A stretch of 64,000 nucleotides of DNA from CAZYJR01 sp964647905. Lineage in GTDB: Bacteria > Desulfobacterota > DSM-4660 > Desulfatiglandales > HGW-15. Position numbers and translations under genes: made by a program. Positions 43,156-51,659 of this stretch are shown here, piece by piece; positions within the stretch are counted from its first letter, which is position 1, and each line of letters opens with the position of its first letter. The notes beneath the pieces were generated by a model, which made no database searches, was not told where the DNA came from, and saw nothing but the letters and a program-made list of their open reading frames with translations. Location of the stretch: assembly GCA_964647905.1 (NCBI GenBank), contig CAZYJR010000001.1:1-64000 (forward strand), read 5' to 3'.

Positions 43156-44162
43156 GCCCCGGCCGGGCCCGTGCCCCGGGGGCGGGCCGGGTCCAGGCGG
43201 GCGCCGGTTTCCAGGTAATCGCATAGATACTCCCTGACCGCTTCCTCCAGGGCCATGGGCGTGTGCGGGCAGCCGGCTGCCGAAAGCTTGGTGGTGTCAG
43301 CGCACGTATAGTATTGGTATTTGTCGCGCAGGCCTTCCGGCATGGGGATATACTCTATGCGTCCGGGCCTTCCCAGGGCGTTGAACATGGCGGAGGCCAG
43401 GTCGTTCCAGGTGCGGGCGGCGCCCGTGCCTATGTTGAACAGGCCGTTGGCCTTGCGGTTTTCCAGAAAGAACAGGGTCATGGCCACCGCGTCCTTTATG
43501 TAGACGAAATCCCTTTGCTGCTCTCCGTGGCCGTACTCAGGGCGGTGGGACTCGAAGAGCCGGATCAGCCCGTGGTCCCTGACCCCCGGGTATGCCTTGT
43601 GAACCAGGCTCCGCATCTCCCCCTTGTGATCCTCGTTGGGCCCGAATACATTGAAGTACTTGAGCCCCACTATCCTATCCAGCCAGCCCTTGCGCAGGGC
43701 CTTGAGGTCGAACAGGTGCTTTGAAAAGCCGTACATATTCAGGGGGCGGAGCAGGGGGAGCCCGGTCTCTTGGTCGGAATAGCCGTTTTCCCCCGCCCCG
43801 TAAGTGGCGGCGCTGGAGGCATACACGAAGCGGCAGTTGGGATGGTTCTCCTGCCAGGTCGCCAGGCGCAGGGTGTAGCGGTAGTTGTTCTCCATCAGGT
43901 AGCCCGAGTCCTGCTCGGTGGTCGAGGAGCAGGCCCCCATGTGAAGGATCGCCCTGAGGCGGCTCCCGAAATCGCCCCGCTCCAGGCGTTGGATGAAGTC
44001 TTCCCGGTCCAGGTAGTCGTTGAAGCGAAGAGGCACCAGATTGCGCCACTTTTCCGTTGATTCCAGGTGGTCCACCACCAGGATGTCGTCTTCCCCGCGC
44101 AGATTCAGCCCCCAGATAATCGCGCTGCCTATGAACCCGGCCCCGCCTGTCACTACTATCAT
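43152..44162 (-). CDS. hldD: ADP-L-glycero-D-manno-heptose-6-epimerase HldD
   Basis: 336 residues of the short-chain dehydrogenase fold: MIVVTGGAGFIGSAI (NADP site), Y-x3-K in MYGFSKHLFD, and KYFNVFGPNE, typical of HldD. It makes the heptose precursor of lipopolysaccharide inner core, so the cell has an LPS outer membrane. The ATG at 44162 follows AAGGAGG; a longer upstream frame is not coding-like. Confidence 0.93.
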   Translation of the reverse strand: MIVVTGGAGFIGSAIIWGLNLRGEDDILVVDHLESTEKWRNLVPLRFNDYLDREDFIQRLERGDFGSRLRAILHMGACSSTTEQDSGYLMENNYRYTLRLATWQENHPNCRFVYASSAATYGAGENGYSDQETGLPLLRPLNMYGFSKHLFDLKALRKGWLDRIVGLKYFNVFGPNEDHKGEMRSLVHKAYPGVRDHGLIRLFESHRPEYGHGEQQRDFVYIKDAVAMTLFFLENRKANGLFNIGTGAARTWNDLASAMFNALGRPGRIEYIPMPEGLRDKYQYYTCADTTKLSAAGCPHTPMALEEAVREYLCDYLETGARLDPARPRGTGPAGA

Positions 44163-44263
44163 GATCTTCGGCCTCCTTCCTGAAAGGACCGCGCCGACCC
44201 GAGCCCCGCGGTCCCGGTGCGGTCCGGTCATAGTAAGGCACCGCCGGGCCTGGTGTAAAGCCC

Positions 44264-44293
44264 TTGACAATTCCTCCCGGGCACCGGTATTGT
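44264..44293 (+). promoter_or_regulatory. Sigma-70-like promoter upstream of the DUF3842/CooT operon
   Basis: TTGACA (44264-44269), 18 nt, TATTGT (44288-44293), on the plus strand in the divergent space between hldD and the small-gene operon. The predicted transcript would start near 44300 and have a leader of about 160 nt. Confidence 0.55.
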
Positions 44294-44360
44294 TCATCAG
44301 GGATGCGCCGGGCAGGAAGTCCGGTCCTCGTTTGCGCAAGATCATTTTTTTTGCTCCCAG

Positions 44361-44414
44361 AGAGCCACGAAGGCCCCTTGTCCTGAATGGACGGAGTGTC
44401 CCTTGCGTGGCTCT
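44361..44414 (+). repeat. Long-range 9-bp inverted repeat in the DUF3842/CooT operon leader
   Basis: AGAGCCACG (44361-44369) matches CGTGGCTCT (44406-44414) perfectly. Between them AAGG/CCTT can extend the stem and GTCC-TGAAT-GGAC forms an inner hairpin. A run of eight Ts lies just upstream (44345-44352), not downstream, so it is not a terminator on either strand. It may be a folded mRNA leader. Confidence 0.5.
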
Positions 44415-44458
44415 TGACGTTCCGGGCGGCGGGAACCGCCGGATCGAGAGGAGAGGCG

Positions 44459-44620
44459 ATGGGCGGACAGGAATCCGAGTATACGTGCCGGAGCTACAGG
44501 CGGGAGATGATCCTCCTGGGGCTCAGGATGCGCATGCAGGACCCGGGGCTCTCCGAAGAGGAGCGCCGCCTGGTTCGCATGGAGCTCGAACGATTGGAAC
44601 GCGAGATGGAGATGGATTGA
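44459..44620 (+). CDS. Small helical protein beside DUF3842 and CooT
   Basis: 53 residues: after YTCRSYRREMILLGLRMR the sequence is a charged helix (DPGLSEEERRLVRMELERLE). Similar small proteins with a CRSYREEM-type start occur near CooT-like genes, from memory. ATG 44459 follows GAGGAGAGG. It ends 3 nt before the DUF3842 gene, so it is the first gene of the operon. Function unknown. Confidence 0.6.
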   Translation: MGGQESEYTCRSYRREMILLGLRMRMQDPGLSEEERRLVRMELERLEREMEMD

Positions 44621-44623
44621 GAA

Positions 44624-45040
44624 ATGATCATCATGGTGGTGGACGGTCAGGGAGGGGGCATCGGCGCAGCGGTCATCAAGCGGCTGAGGGAGGTCTTCGG
44701 GCATGGAGAGGAGATCTTTGCGCTGGGTACCAATTCCATAGCCACCTCCCGGATGATGAAGGCCGGAGCCAACAAGGGCGCCACCGGAGAGAACGCAATC
44801 GCTCGCACCTGCCCCTTGGTGGATGTGATAATAGGCCCGGTGGCGGTGATAGCGGCCCATTCCATGATGGGGGAGCTGACGCCCGGGATGGCCGAGGCCA
44901 TAGCCTCATGCAGGGCCCGCAAGATTCTGATACCCCTGACCCAGGAAAACGTGACCGTGGTGGGAGTCCGGAGCGAGCCGCTGCCCCATCAGGTGGAAAG
45001 GGCCGTATCCGTCATACAGGAGATGAAAGCCGATGTGTGA
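44624..45040 (+). CDS. DUF3842 family protein
   Basis: 138 residues. The glycine-rich VVDGQGGGIGAAVIKRL start, ALGTNSIATSRMMKAGANKGATGENAI and DVIIGPVAVIAAHSMMGELTP are the conserved blocks of DUF3842. The N-terminus resembles a nucleotide-binding loop, but no biochemical role is known to me. It overlaps the CooT-like gene by 8 nt, and this pairing suggests a nickel-related job. Confidence 0.85.
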   Translation: MIIMVVDGQGGGIGAAVIKRLREVFGHGEEIFALGTNSIATSRMMKAGANKGATGENAIARTCPLVDVIIGPVAVIAAHSMMGELTPGMAEAIASCRARKILIPLTQENVTVVGVRSEPLPHQVERAVSVIQEMKADV

Positions 45041-45227
45041 ATCATCAGTATATCTCAAGAGGAACGGGGCGGAGGATCTGGTCCTGGAGGACGTAGACGA
45101 ACTGGAGGTCCTGGGCGACGAGGTCCGGGTGGTGAACCTCTTCGGAGAAGAAAAGCGCGTCAGGGCGAGGATTTCAAAACTGGCCCTGGTGGATCACAAG
45201 ATCCTGCTGGAGCACCTGGACGACTGA
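45033..45227 (+). CDS. CooT-like nickel-binding protein
   Basis: 64 residues. The N-terminal MCESSVYL keeps Cys2, the nickel ligand in CooT, and the rest is the small beta-barrel (VDELEVLGDEVRVVNLFGEEKRV). CooT helps load nickel into carbon monoxide dehydrogenase. It overlaps DUF3842. No CODH gene lies in the window, so the client enzyme is unknown. Confidence 0.8.
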   Translation: MCESSVYLKRNGAEDLVLEDVDELEVLGDEVRVVNLFGEEKRVRARISKLALVDHKILLEHLDD

Positions 45228-45263
45228 GCCTGAAGGAGGCCACCGGGCCCGGGGTGCCCGGGG

Positions 45264-46334
45264 CTAGCAGGCCAGGAGCACGAAGACGGCCCCCACGGCC
45301 AAGAGGCTCAGGATGCGGAATCCCTGGGTGGCGGCCATGAGCCAGAGGCCCAGCTTGGGGGTGAAGATCCCCATGTAGTAAGGCATCTGGTGGCGCAAGG
45401 CCCTCACCGGCGCCCCGAGGATGTTCCCGGCCAATAGTGCGAGTGCGGTCTGGGTGACCGTGAGGGCGCCCGAGTCCAGCATGGCCCCTGCCGCTGCGTA
45501 ACCCGAGGTGAACTCGGCCGTCAGGCTGAAGACCACCACCGAAAAGGCCTCGATCGGCACCATTGCCGGGTCCACGTGCCGGGCCAAGACCTGCCTCAGC
45601 CATGAAAACAGCCCAAGGTCAGCGGCGGCGAGCACCACCAGGTATACCGGTATCACCACCAACAGGATCCTTAGGATCCGGGCCCTGAATCTGCCGCCGA
45701 TTCGGCCGAGAACAACGGAGAAGGGCTCCGGCCTCTTCCCGGCATCGGCCCGGTGAGCGGAAGTCACGGGGGGAAGGAGCAGCTTGCAGGCCGTGAGCGC
45801 CGCAGCCAGCCTGAGAAGGGCCGCGGCCGAGCCCAGGAGGAGATAGAGGAGCCCGGCCTTTCCGACCAGGGGCAGGACCAGGAAGAAGGTGGTGGGTAGG
45901 TGAAGGAAGAACGAAGGGAAGGTGTTCAGGAGGACCGAGAGGGAGATCTCCCTTCTCTTCAGCAGGCCTTCCCTATAGAACTCCATGAGCATGGAAAGAG
46001 AGGCGGTCCCTGATACAAACGCCGTGGTGAATGCCGCTCCCATATGAGGACTGACATGGGCCCGCCTCATGAAGGGCCTGGCCAGGACGGCCAGGCGGTC
46101 GGTCCACCCCAGGGCCTCGATCACCTGCCCTGCGAAGAGCCCCAGGGATATGAAAAAGGTGAGCCTCAGCAGCGGAAACCCCAGCCGCCGCCACAAGGCC
46201 TCCGGGTCGGTGAAGATGCCCCCGGGCGCGGCCGCCCCTCCCAGGTAGGCCAGGAAAGCTGCACCGGCCAGGAGGCCCAGGAAGACCCACAGCGCTGCAG
46301 GCGGCCGGCGTCTCTTGGGAGGAGGAGCCTTCAT
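45264..46334 (-). CDS. Gate-domain (nucleoside recognition) membrane protein in the cobalamin operon
   Basis: 356 residues with about eight membrane segments. Two related halves: GAAFTTAFVSGTASLSMLMEFY and AEFTSGYAAAGAMLDSGALT, typical of the gate/nucleoside-recognition fold (PF07670). The ATG at 46334 overlaps the cobI stop (ATGA), so it is the last gene of the riboswitch operon. Transport of cobalt or of a corrin intermediate is suggested only by position. Confidence 0.75.
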   Translation of the reverse strand: MKAPPPKRRRPPAALWVFLGLLAGAAFLAYLGGAAAPGGIFTDPEALWRRLGFPLLRLTFFISLGLFAGQVIEALGWTDRLAVLARPFMRRAHVSPHMGAAFTTAFVSGTASLSMLMEFYREGLLKRREISLSVLLNTFPSFFLHLPTTFFLVLPLVGKAGLLYLLLGSAAALLRLAAALTACKLLLPPVTSAHRADAGKRPEPFSVVLGRIGGRFRARILRILLVVIPVYLVVLAAADLGLFSWLRQVLARHVDPAMVPIEAFSVVVFSLTAEFTSGYAAAGAMLDSGALTVTQTALALLAGNILGAPVRALRHQMPYYMGIFTPKLGLWLMAATQGFRILSLLAVGAVFVLLAC

Positions 46335-47038
46335 TTCTTCTTTATGAGGAGCAGGGAGAGATAGGGCGGTACCTCGTCGGGCAGTTCGTCCAGCCTGGTC
46401 AGTATCCTCTCCCCGTCGAAACCGCATCGGCTTACCAGAACGGAGTGAGGGGCGAGGCCCAGGTCCCTGACCGCCTCCATTATCTCGCGGTAGTTGCGGT
46501 ACACCTTGAGCATCACCACGTTTTCCGTGTGGTGGATGACCTCCCTGAGCTTTTCTGGCCCCATGGCCCCGGATATCACGGTAAGAGACTCCTCTCCTTC
46601 GGCCAGGACCCGGCCTGCCGAGGCCGCTCCCGCCTGGTAGGAGGTGATCCCCGGGATGACTCTTATGGGGAGGCCGGGGCGCTCTTGCTCCAGGGTGCGC
46701 ATGAGGTACCCGAAGGTGCTGTAAGTCATCGGATCTCCGAGAGTAATCAGTGCCGCGTCCCTGCCCTGCTCCAGGACCTCTCTTACCATGGACGCATTCC
46801 GCCTCCAGGCCGTATCCAGGACCCGGCGGTCCCTGGTCATGGGAAAATCCAGGCGGGTGATCGGGATGCCCTCCTTGAGGTGCGGGGCCACGATCTCCAC
46901 TGCTATGGAGTAGCTGTTCTTGCTGGATGCCGCCGTAAAGACCACGTCCACTTCCTGGAGGGCCTTTACCGCCTTGAGGGTGATCAGGTCCGGGTCGCCC
47001 GGACCCACTCCGATCCCGTATAGGGTGCCGGTCTTCAT
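46331..47038 (-). CDS. cobI: Precorrin-2/cobalt-factor II C20-methyltransferase
   Basis: 235 residues of the tetrapyrrole methylase fold: GTLYGIGVGPGDPDLITLKA (SAM site), LGDPMTYSTFGYL and VIPGITSYQAGAA. In an anaerobic pathway (cbiG and cbiD are present at 61-64 kb) the substrate is probably cobalt-factor II (CbiL role). It overlaps the genes on both sides by 4 nt. Confidence 0.92.
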   Translation of the reverse strand: MKTGTLYGIGVGPGDPDLITLKAVKALQEVDVVFTAASSKNSYSIAVEIVAPHLKEGIPITRLDFPMTRDRRVLDTAWRRNASMVREVLEQGRDAALITLGDPMTYSTFGYLMRTLEQERPGLPIRVIPGITSYQAGAASAGRVLAEGEESLTVISGAMGPEKLREVIHHTENVVMLKVYRNYREIMEAVRDLGLAPHSVLVSRCGFDGERILTRLDELPDEVPPYLSLLLIKKK

Positions 47039-47982
47039 CTCTTCGCAGCTCCTGGATAAGGGGTCTCGTGAGGCCCTTCCCGCGGGGGCGGCCGGAAATC
47101 GCTGAATCGTCCGGGGTGGAGAAAGGCGGCAAGCTCCTCCACCGCCCCGACTGACCGCGGTCCCGGCCTGGAATACATCTGCTCGTCCACGAACAATACC
47201 CGGCCCTCTCTCACCGCCTCCAGCACATGGAAGAGGGGCCTTTGATGCGGGGAGGAAGGGGCCTTGTTCATGGGGCCTTCCTGAACGATATAGGCCTGGG
47301 GATCGGAACCAATGAGTGCTTCCATGCCTATCCTGACCAGCTTCTTGGGGCTCTCCACACAGTTCTCTCCACCGGCCAGCCTTATGATGTCGTTCACTAT
47401 GGACCCGCGGCCGGCGCCCAGCAGATTGGGGTACCGGACTTCGAAAAAGACCCGCGGCCTGCGGCCCAACCCTCGGAGCCCCTGTTCCACCTCTGCCAAG
47501 CGGTCCCTGAGACCCTTGACCAGAGCCGCGGCCGCCCCGGGCTCTCCGGTCAAGACGCCCAGGCGATCGATTACCACGAACAGCTCCTCAAAGCTCGTGG
47601 GCTGAAACACGGCCACTTCTTGGCCGTGCCTGCGGAGCTGATCCACTACGGCCGTGGCCTCCCGCCTGCCGGCGCTCTGGAGGATCAGGTCCGGATCCAG
47701 GCTCAGGACCAGTTCCACATTGGGCCGCATGTGCGTTCCTATGCTCGGCTTGTCGAGTATCGAGGGGGGCAGGACGTCCGCCTTGGTCCTCCCCACGATC
47801 AGGTCCTCCAGTCCCATGGCCGCCAAGATCTCGTTGTATGCCCCATAGAGCGCTATTATGCGCTCCGCCGGCCTATCCAGAACGATTTCCCGGCCCAGGT
47901 CGTCCCTCACCCGAATCTCGGCCGCCCCGGCCCGATAAGGCATGAGAAGCACCGCTGCGAGAGTCCACACAAGGACCTGCAT
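47035..47982 (-). CDS. Periplasmic substrate-binding protein, BtuF/FecB type
   Basis: 315 residues with a signal peptide (MQVLVWTLAAVLLMPYRAGA). Two-lobed class III binding fold: DLGREIVLDRPAERIIALYGA and PNVELVLSLDPDLILQ in lobe 1. Ligand is corrinoid, haem-like or a siderophore; the riboswitch favours a corrinoid. The start at 47982 lies inside the upstream ATPase gene (110-nt overlap) and has no good ribosome site; an upstream start at 48087 would overlap even more. Confidence 0.82.
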   Translation of the reverse strand: MQVLVWTLAAVLLMPYRAGAAEIRVRDDLGREIVLDRPAERIIALYGAYNEILAAMGLEDLIVGRTKADVLPPSILDKPSIGTHMRPNVELVLSLDPDLILQSAGRREATAVVDQLRRHGQEVAVFQPTSFEELFVVIDRLGVLTGEPGAAAALVKGLRDRLAEVEQGLRGLGRRPRVFFEVRYPNLLGAGRGSIVNDIIRLAGGENCVESPKKLVRIGMEALIGSDPQAYIVQEGPMNKAPSSPHQRPLFHVLEAVREGRVLFVDEQMYSRPGPRSVGAVEELAAFLHPGRFSDFRPPPREGPHETPYPGAAKR

Positions 47983-48754
47983 GACCGGGGACAAAATGGG
48001 CCTGGGGGCTGCCGGTGACCGGGTGAGTGGATACCATGACCGGCGTCTCGTAGATCTCGGATAGGTTTTCCGTTGTGAACATGTCATTTGTGGGTCCGTC
48101 CAGGGCTATACGGCCCTGCTTTATGAATATCAGCCTGTGGCAGTAAAGGGCGGCCAGGTTCAAGTCATGCATTGCGCAGATCACCGTGGTGCCCTCCTCT
48201 CGGTTCTTCCTTGCAAGCAGGTCGAAGACCTGGATCTTTCTGGCCACATCCAGGCTCGATGTGGCCTCGTCCAGCAGGAGGATCTCCGCCTCCTGGGCAA
48301 GGGCGCGGGCTATTATCACCCGCTGGGCCTCTCCGCCGGAGACCTCGGAGATCAGGCGTTCGGCCAGGTACAAGGTCCGCGTGCTCTCCATGGCCTCCAT
48401 GGCCGCCTCCATGTCCCGCCCTGTGTACCCTCCCCACCGGGAGAGGTGGGGATATCGGCCCATCAGGACGACCGACAGGCATCGGAACGGGAAGCTCACC
48501 TCGGATCTCTGGGGCACCGAGGCCATTCGGCGCGCCCGCCACCGGGGTGTCGTACCCTCCAGCTCGCGCCCGGCCAGCCTCACCAGACCCCGGCGAGGCT
48601 TGATTATCCCGGCCAGGGCGTGAAGCAGGGTGGTCTTGCCGCTCCCGTTCGGGCCGAGGACGCCCGAGACCTCCCCGGCCCGGAAATGGAGATCCACGTC
48701 CCGGAGGACGTCGGTGCGGTCATAGCCGCATGCAAGGCCTCTTGCCTCTATCAT
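47873..48754 (-). CDS. ABC importer ATPase, BtuD/FecE type
   Basis: 293 residues. Walker A GPNGSGKTT, Q-loop VPQRS, signature VSGGEAQR, Walker B ILLLDEATSSLD, and H-loop in CAMHDLNLA. Normal family members end near residue 255; here about 40 extra low-complexity residues (PGHAGPCVDSRSG onward) run into the next gene. A lost stop or a frameshift could explain this. It starts in the permease stop (ATGA). Confidence 0.9.
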   Translation of the reverse strand: MIEARGLACGYDRTDVLRDVDLHFRAGEVSGVLGPNGSGKTTLLHALAGIIKPRRGLVRLAGRELEGTTPRWRARRMASVPQRSEVSFPFRCLSVVLMGRYPHLSRWGGYTGRDMEAAMEAMESTRTLYLAERLISEVSGGEAQRVIIARALAQEAEILLLDEATSSLDVARKIQVFDLLARKNREEGTTVICAMHDLNLAALYCHRLIFIKQGRIALDGPTNDMFTTENLSEIYETPVMVSTHPVTGSPQAHFVPGHAGPCVDSRSGASHALSGRGGRDSGEGRPGPGNRSG

Positions 48755-49836
48755 AGGCCCACGGCCCGCCTGTGCCGCTTCAAGAGTACGCAAAAAAAGG
48801 GGCCTCCCAGAAGTGCTGTCACCACCCCCACCGGGAGCTCCTCTCCTCCCGGCAGCAGGGTCCTGGCCAGGACATCAGACCACATCAACACCACCGCCCC
48901 CAGCAGACCACACAACGGAATCAGGCGCCGGTGCTCAGCCCCCATGGTCATGCGCACCAGGTGGGGGACTATGAGCCCCACGAATCCTATGACTCCTGAT
49001 ACCGAGACCGCAGCCGCGGCAAGGAGGCTCGCACCCAGCAGGAGAGTCAGTCGTATCCGCCCCAGGTCCACCCCCACCTGAACCGCCTGGAGATCCCCCA
49101 TGGCCAGGATGTCCAACTCGCGCGCGTGCATCCATATCACGGCCAGCCCGATGATCATGTAGGGGAGGGCGAACATGGCATGGCTCCATCCCCTTCCCTG
49201 GAAGCTTCCCATCACCCAGAAGACGATGCTGGCAACGGATTCTTCGTCCAGGGACTTGAGGAGCGAGATCAACGCGGAGAGGAAGGTGGCCACCACGATC
49301 CCGGCAAGGACCATGGTATCCCGCCGGAGGTGACCCTGTATGCGGCCGAGGGCGATCACTGCGAAGAGGGCGGCCGACGCTCCGGCCATTGCAGCCGCGG
49401 GCAGCAGGCCCACCCCCAGGAACGGCCATGCACCCAGACCCAGGAACAAGGCCAGGGAGGCCCCGAAGGCCGCCCCGGTGGAGACCCCTATGGTAAAGGG
49501 ATCTGCAAGCGGGTTCCTGAGGATCCCCTGGAATACCGCACCCGCAACGGCAAGGGCCATGCCCACCAGAAGGCTCAACACTATACGGCTGAAACGGATG
49601 TCAAAGACCACCACCTGCCGGGTCTCGTCCTGCAGCGGCAAGCCTTTCCATCCTAGGCCGTTCAGGAGTGAGCGGGCCACCTGAGAGGGCGGGATCTCCA
49701 TGCGGCCGAAAAGGGAGGCCGCGAACGCGGACAAGGCCACGGCCAGAACGAGCCCGGCCAGCAGCACGGAAAACCGCTGCGCCGAGCGGTTCTCGGCGGA
49801 TCGCACCGCGTCTCTTTCCGGCCTGGATCGGTCCAT
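48751..49836 (-). CDS. ABC importer permease, BtuC/FecCD family
   Basis: 361 residues with about ten membrane segments. Conserved GAVFQGILRNPLADPFTIGVSTGAAFGASLAL and the ATPase-contact GVIGFVGLIVPHLVR are diagnostic. It carries corrinoid or iron chelates across the inner membrane with the two downstream genes. The start is 7 nt after the cbiK stop. Confidence 0.92.
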   Translation of the reverse strand: MDRSRPERDAVRSAENRSAQRFSVLLAGLVLAVALSAFAASLFGRMEIPPSQVARSLLNGLGWKGLPLQDETRQVVVFDIRFSRIVLSLLVGMALAVAGAVFQGILRNPLADPFTIGVSTGAAFGASLALFLGLGAWPFLGVGLLPAAAMAGASAALFAVIALGRIQGHLRRDTMVLAGIVVATFLSALISLLKSLDEESVASIVFWVMGSFQGRGWSHAMFALPYMIIGLAVIWMHARELDILAMGDLQAVQVGVDLGRIRLTLLLGASLLAAAAVSVSGVIGFVGLIVPHLVRMTMGAEHRRLIPLCGLLGAVVLMWSDVLARTLLPGGEELPVGVVTALLGGPFFCVLLKRHRRAVGL

Positions 49837-49843
49837 ACACCTC

Positions 49844-50728
49844 TCAGCGGTTGGTTTCCACGGCCTCCTTGAGGTGTCGCAGCCAGATCTCGGCCACCGA
49901 GTCCATCTCGGCCGTACCCATCAATACCGGGGTGCATTGGACTCCGTCCCGCTCCAGTATGCTCCTCCAGGAGTCCGGGGCGTCGCCGGCCAGGTCGTTT
50001 CTGGCATGATCCCCGGCCACGGCCATGAACGGGATCAGGTAGGCCTCCTTGATCCCGGTTTCCCGCAGGCGAACGCGGACATCCTCGATGCCCGGGCGTC
50101 CCTCCACAGTGCCCAGGAGCACCCTCGAGTCCAGTTTTCCCAGCTCCACCATGAGCGCCGTGTAGAGCGCGCCCGCCGGATGATCGGTTCCGTGGCCCAT
50201 GAAAACCACGGCGTCCTCCAGCCGCCTCTCAGGCGGGAGGTGCCTCAAGAGCGCCCGCGCGGTCCTGTCGATGTCCCCGGCGCCGTTCAAAAGAGGCCCT
50301 CCCAGGTTTATGCTCTTGAACCCATCGGCCATGCCTGCGAAGGCCCGTACGTTGCGCGCCAGGTCATGGAACTCCCATCCCCCTATGGTATGGAGCGATT
50401 GTACCGCCACGCGGGTGAAACCTTCATCCATCATTCGGGCCAAGGCCGTCTCTACTGAATCCGGCCGCCGGCCGCTCTCCCCCATCTTCTCCCTGACCAT
50501 CCGGGAGGTGTAGGCCCAGCGGACCGGGACCCGCGGGAATGCCTCCTTCACCATCCGCTCCAGGTTGGAGTACGCGTTCCGGGCCTCGGGCACCGTGGTT
50601 CCGAATGCGGCCAGGAGAATACCCCGCTTCTCGGGCCGGTCGCCGTGCCCGGCCTCAGCGATGCCGCACAACACGAGCAGAAGGATCAAGGCCGGAGACA
50701 ATAGCAGTAATAGTCTTCTCGGTTTCAT
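49844..50728 (-). CDS. cbiK: Cobaltochelatase CbiK with signal peptide (periplasmic type)
   Basis: 294 residues. GILLAAFGTTVPEARNAY begins the chelatase fold; metal-site histidines are in VQSLHTIGGWEFHDL and FMGHGTDHPAG. It inserts Co(II) into sirohydrochlorin. Residues 1-25 (MKPRRLLLLLSPALILLLVL) form a clear signal peptide, as in the periplasmic CbiK of Desulfovibrio vulgaris. ATG 50728 follows GGAGTGG; an in-frame start much further upstream (50941) would lie in the riboswitch. First gene of the operon, under cobalamin control. Confidence 0.9.
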   Translation of the reverse strand: MKPRRLLLLLSPALILLLVLCGIAEAGHGDRPEKRGILLAAFGTTVPEARNAYSNLERMVKEAFPRVPVRWAYTSRMVREKMGESGRRPDSVETALARMMDEGFTRVAVQSLHTIGGWEFHDLARNVRAFAGMADGFKSINLGGPLLNGAGDIDRTARALLRHLPPERRLEDAVVFMGHGTDHPAGALYTALMVELGKLDSRVLLGTVEGRPGIEDVRVRLRETGIKEAYLIPFMAVAGDHARNDLAGDAPDSWRSILERDGVQCTPVLMGTAEMDSVAEIWLRHLKEAVETNR

Positions 50729-50786
50729 AATCGCCACTCCTTTCCTTCGAAGGGTCGGGGATTGAGGCCGGCCGGTCCGGAGGGCC

Positions 50787-50828
50787 AAAAAAAAGTCCCT
50801 ACGTCCGTTTCGTTCGGACGTAAGGACT
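50787..50828 (-). terminator. Rho-independent terminator of the cobalamin riboswitch
   Basis: A 14-bp stem (AGTCCTTACGTCCG with its partner, one G-T wobble), 7-nt loop AACGAAA, and eight Ts. It lies between the aptamer and cbiK, so cobalamin binding probably causes early termination. Confidence 0.93.
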
Positions 50829-50891
50829 GCACCCAGTTTACTTGATCCTCGTCCGCCGGGGCAGCTCCCGGCAGCCCACCGGCCGTTCTCT

Positions 50892-51090
50892 CCAACGGGC
50901 AGGTCTTCTGGCTCACCCGGACTGCAGGCTCGCCTTCCCACCCCGCTTCATACGAGGCAGTGGCTTTTCCCCTCCTCGAGGGGAGCGCCTGCGGCCGCGC
51001 TGCCCCGGTTCCGCTCCGGGGCCGGGCTCACAGCGGCGGGACCGCTCCCGATTCGCACGGGATTCCCTATTAAGCGTCCACACCCGTTGG
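50892..51090 (-). ncRNA. Cobalamin riboswitch
   Basis: On the minus strand, P1 is closed by CCAACGGG (51083-51090) and CCCGTTGG (50892-50899). Conserved blocks are GGGAATCC...CGAATCGGGAGC, the CCGCCGCTGTGA segment, AGCCACTG, and the B12 box GCCAGAAGACCTGCC (50898-50912). These are the diagnostic parts of the class I aptamer. The intrinsic terminator follows before cbiK. Confidence 0.96.
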
Positions 51091-51154
51091 TTTCACTGCA
51101 GCGTAGAGAAGCGGTGTTCTCCTTGTCAAGCGCAAACTTGACCGCCGCTGTCCG

Positions 51155-51598
51155 CTAGTCTTCGTGGAGGACCGACCTGGGGGAGGATACTATCTCCCTG
51201 ACCTTGGCCTCCCGAATTCGCTCCTCGTGCTCCGCCTTGCGCCGGTATGCGGTGTCGATCTTGTCCACCAGGTCGTTGGTGTCGCAGGGCTTCATCAAGT
51301 AATCCATGGCCCCGAGCTTCATTCCCTCGATGGCGGTCTCCACGGTGGCGTGGCCGGTCAGCATGATCACCTCCGTGAGGGGCTTGATCGCCTTTATCTC
51401 CCTGAGGGTCTGGATCCCGTCCTTTCCCGGCATGAGGACATCCAGGATGACCACGTCGAAATTGTAGCCCTTGATCCTTTCGACGGCGACGTCCCCGCTT
51501 TCCGCGGTCTGGACGTCATAATCCCTGAGGGTCAATCTCTCTGCCAGCGACTCCACAAACTGAGATTCGTCGTCAACGATCAGCACACGGGTCTTCAT
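51155..51598 (-). CDS. Response regulator, receiver only
   Basis: 147 residues. Receiver with D9-D10, phosphoacceptor D53 in VVILDVLMP, Thr in IMLTGHA and Lys in LMKPCD, plus a helical tail (about 120-147) without a DNA-binding domain. Last gene of the leftward two-component operon, 61 nt after a degenerate kinase gene. Confidence 0.92.
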   Translation of the reverse strand: MKTRVLIVDDESQFVESLAERLTLRDYDVQTAESGDVAVERIKGYNFDVVILDVLMPGKDGIQTLREIKAIKPLTEVIMLTGHATVETAIEGMKLGAMDYLMKPCDTNDLVDKIDTAYRRKAEHEERIREAKVREIVSSPRSVLHED

Positions 51599-51659
51599 GT
51601 CTCACTCCTGGCGGTAGAATGTTGGAGAGTCATCATTATCCCTCAGCCGAAGCAAAGGT

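Noticed and set aside
44345..44414. Terminator at the inverted repeat 44361-44414
   Set aside because: The T-run is upstream of the stem on the plus strand, and no T-run follows on either strand.
46335..47132. N-terminal extension of the gate-domain protein back to 47132
   Set aside because: The extension is the off-frame of cobI; the start at 46334 overlaps the cobI stop as in the rest of the operon.
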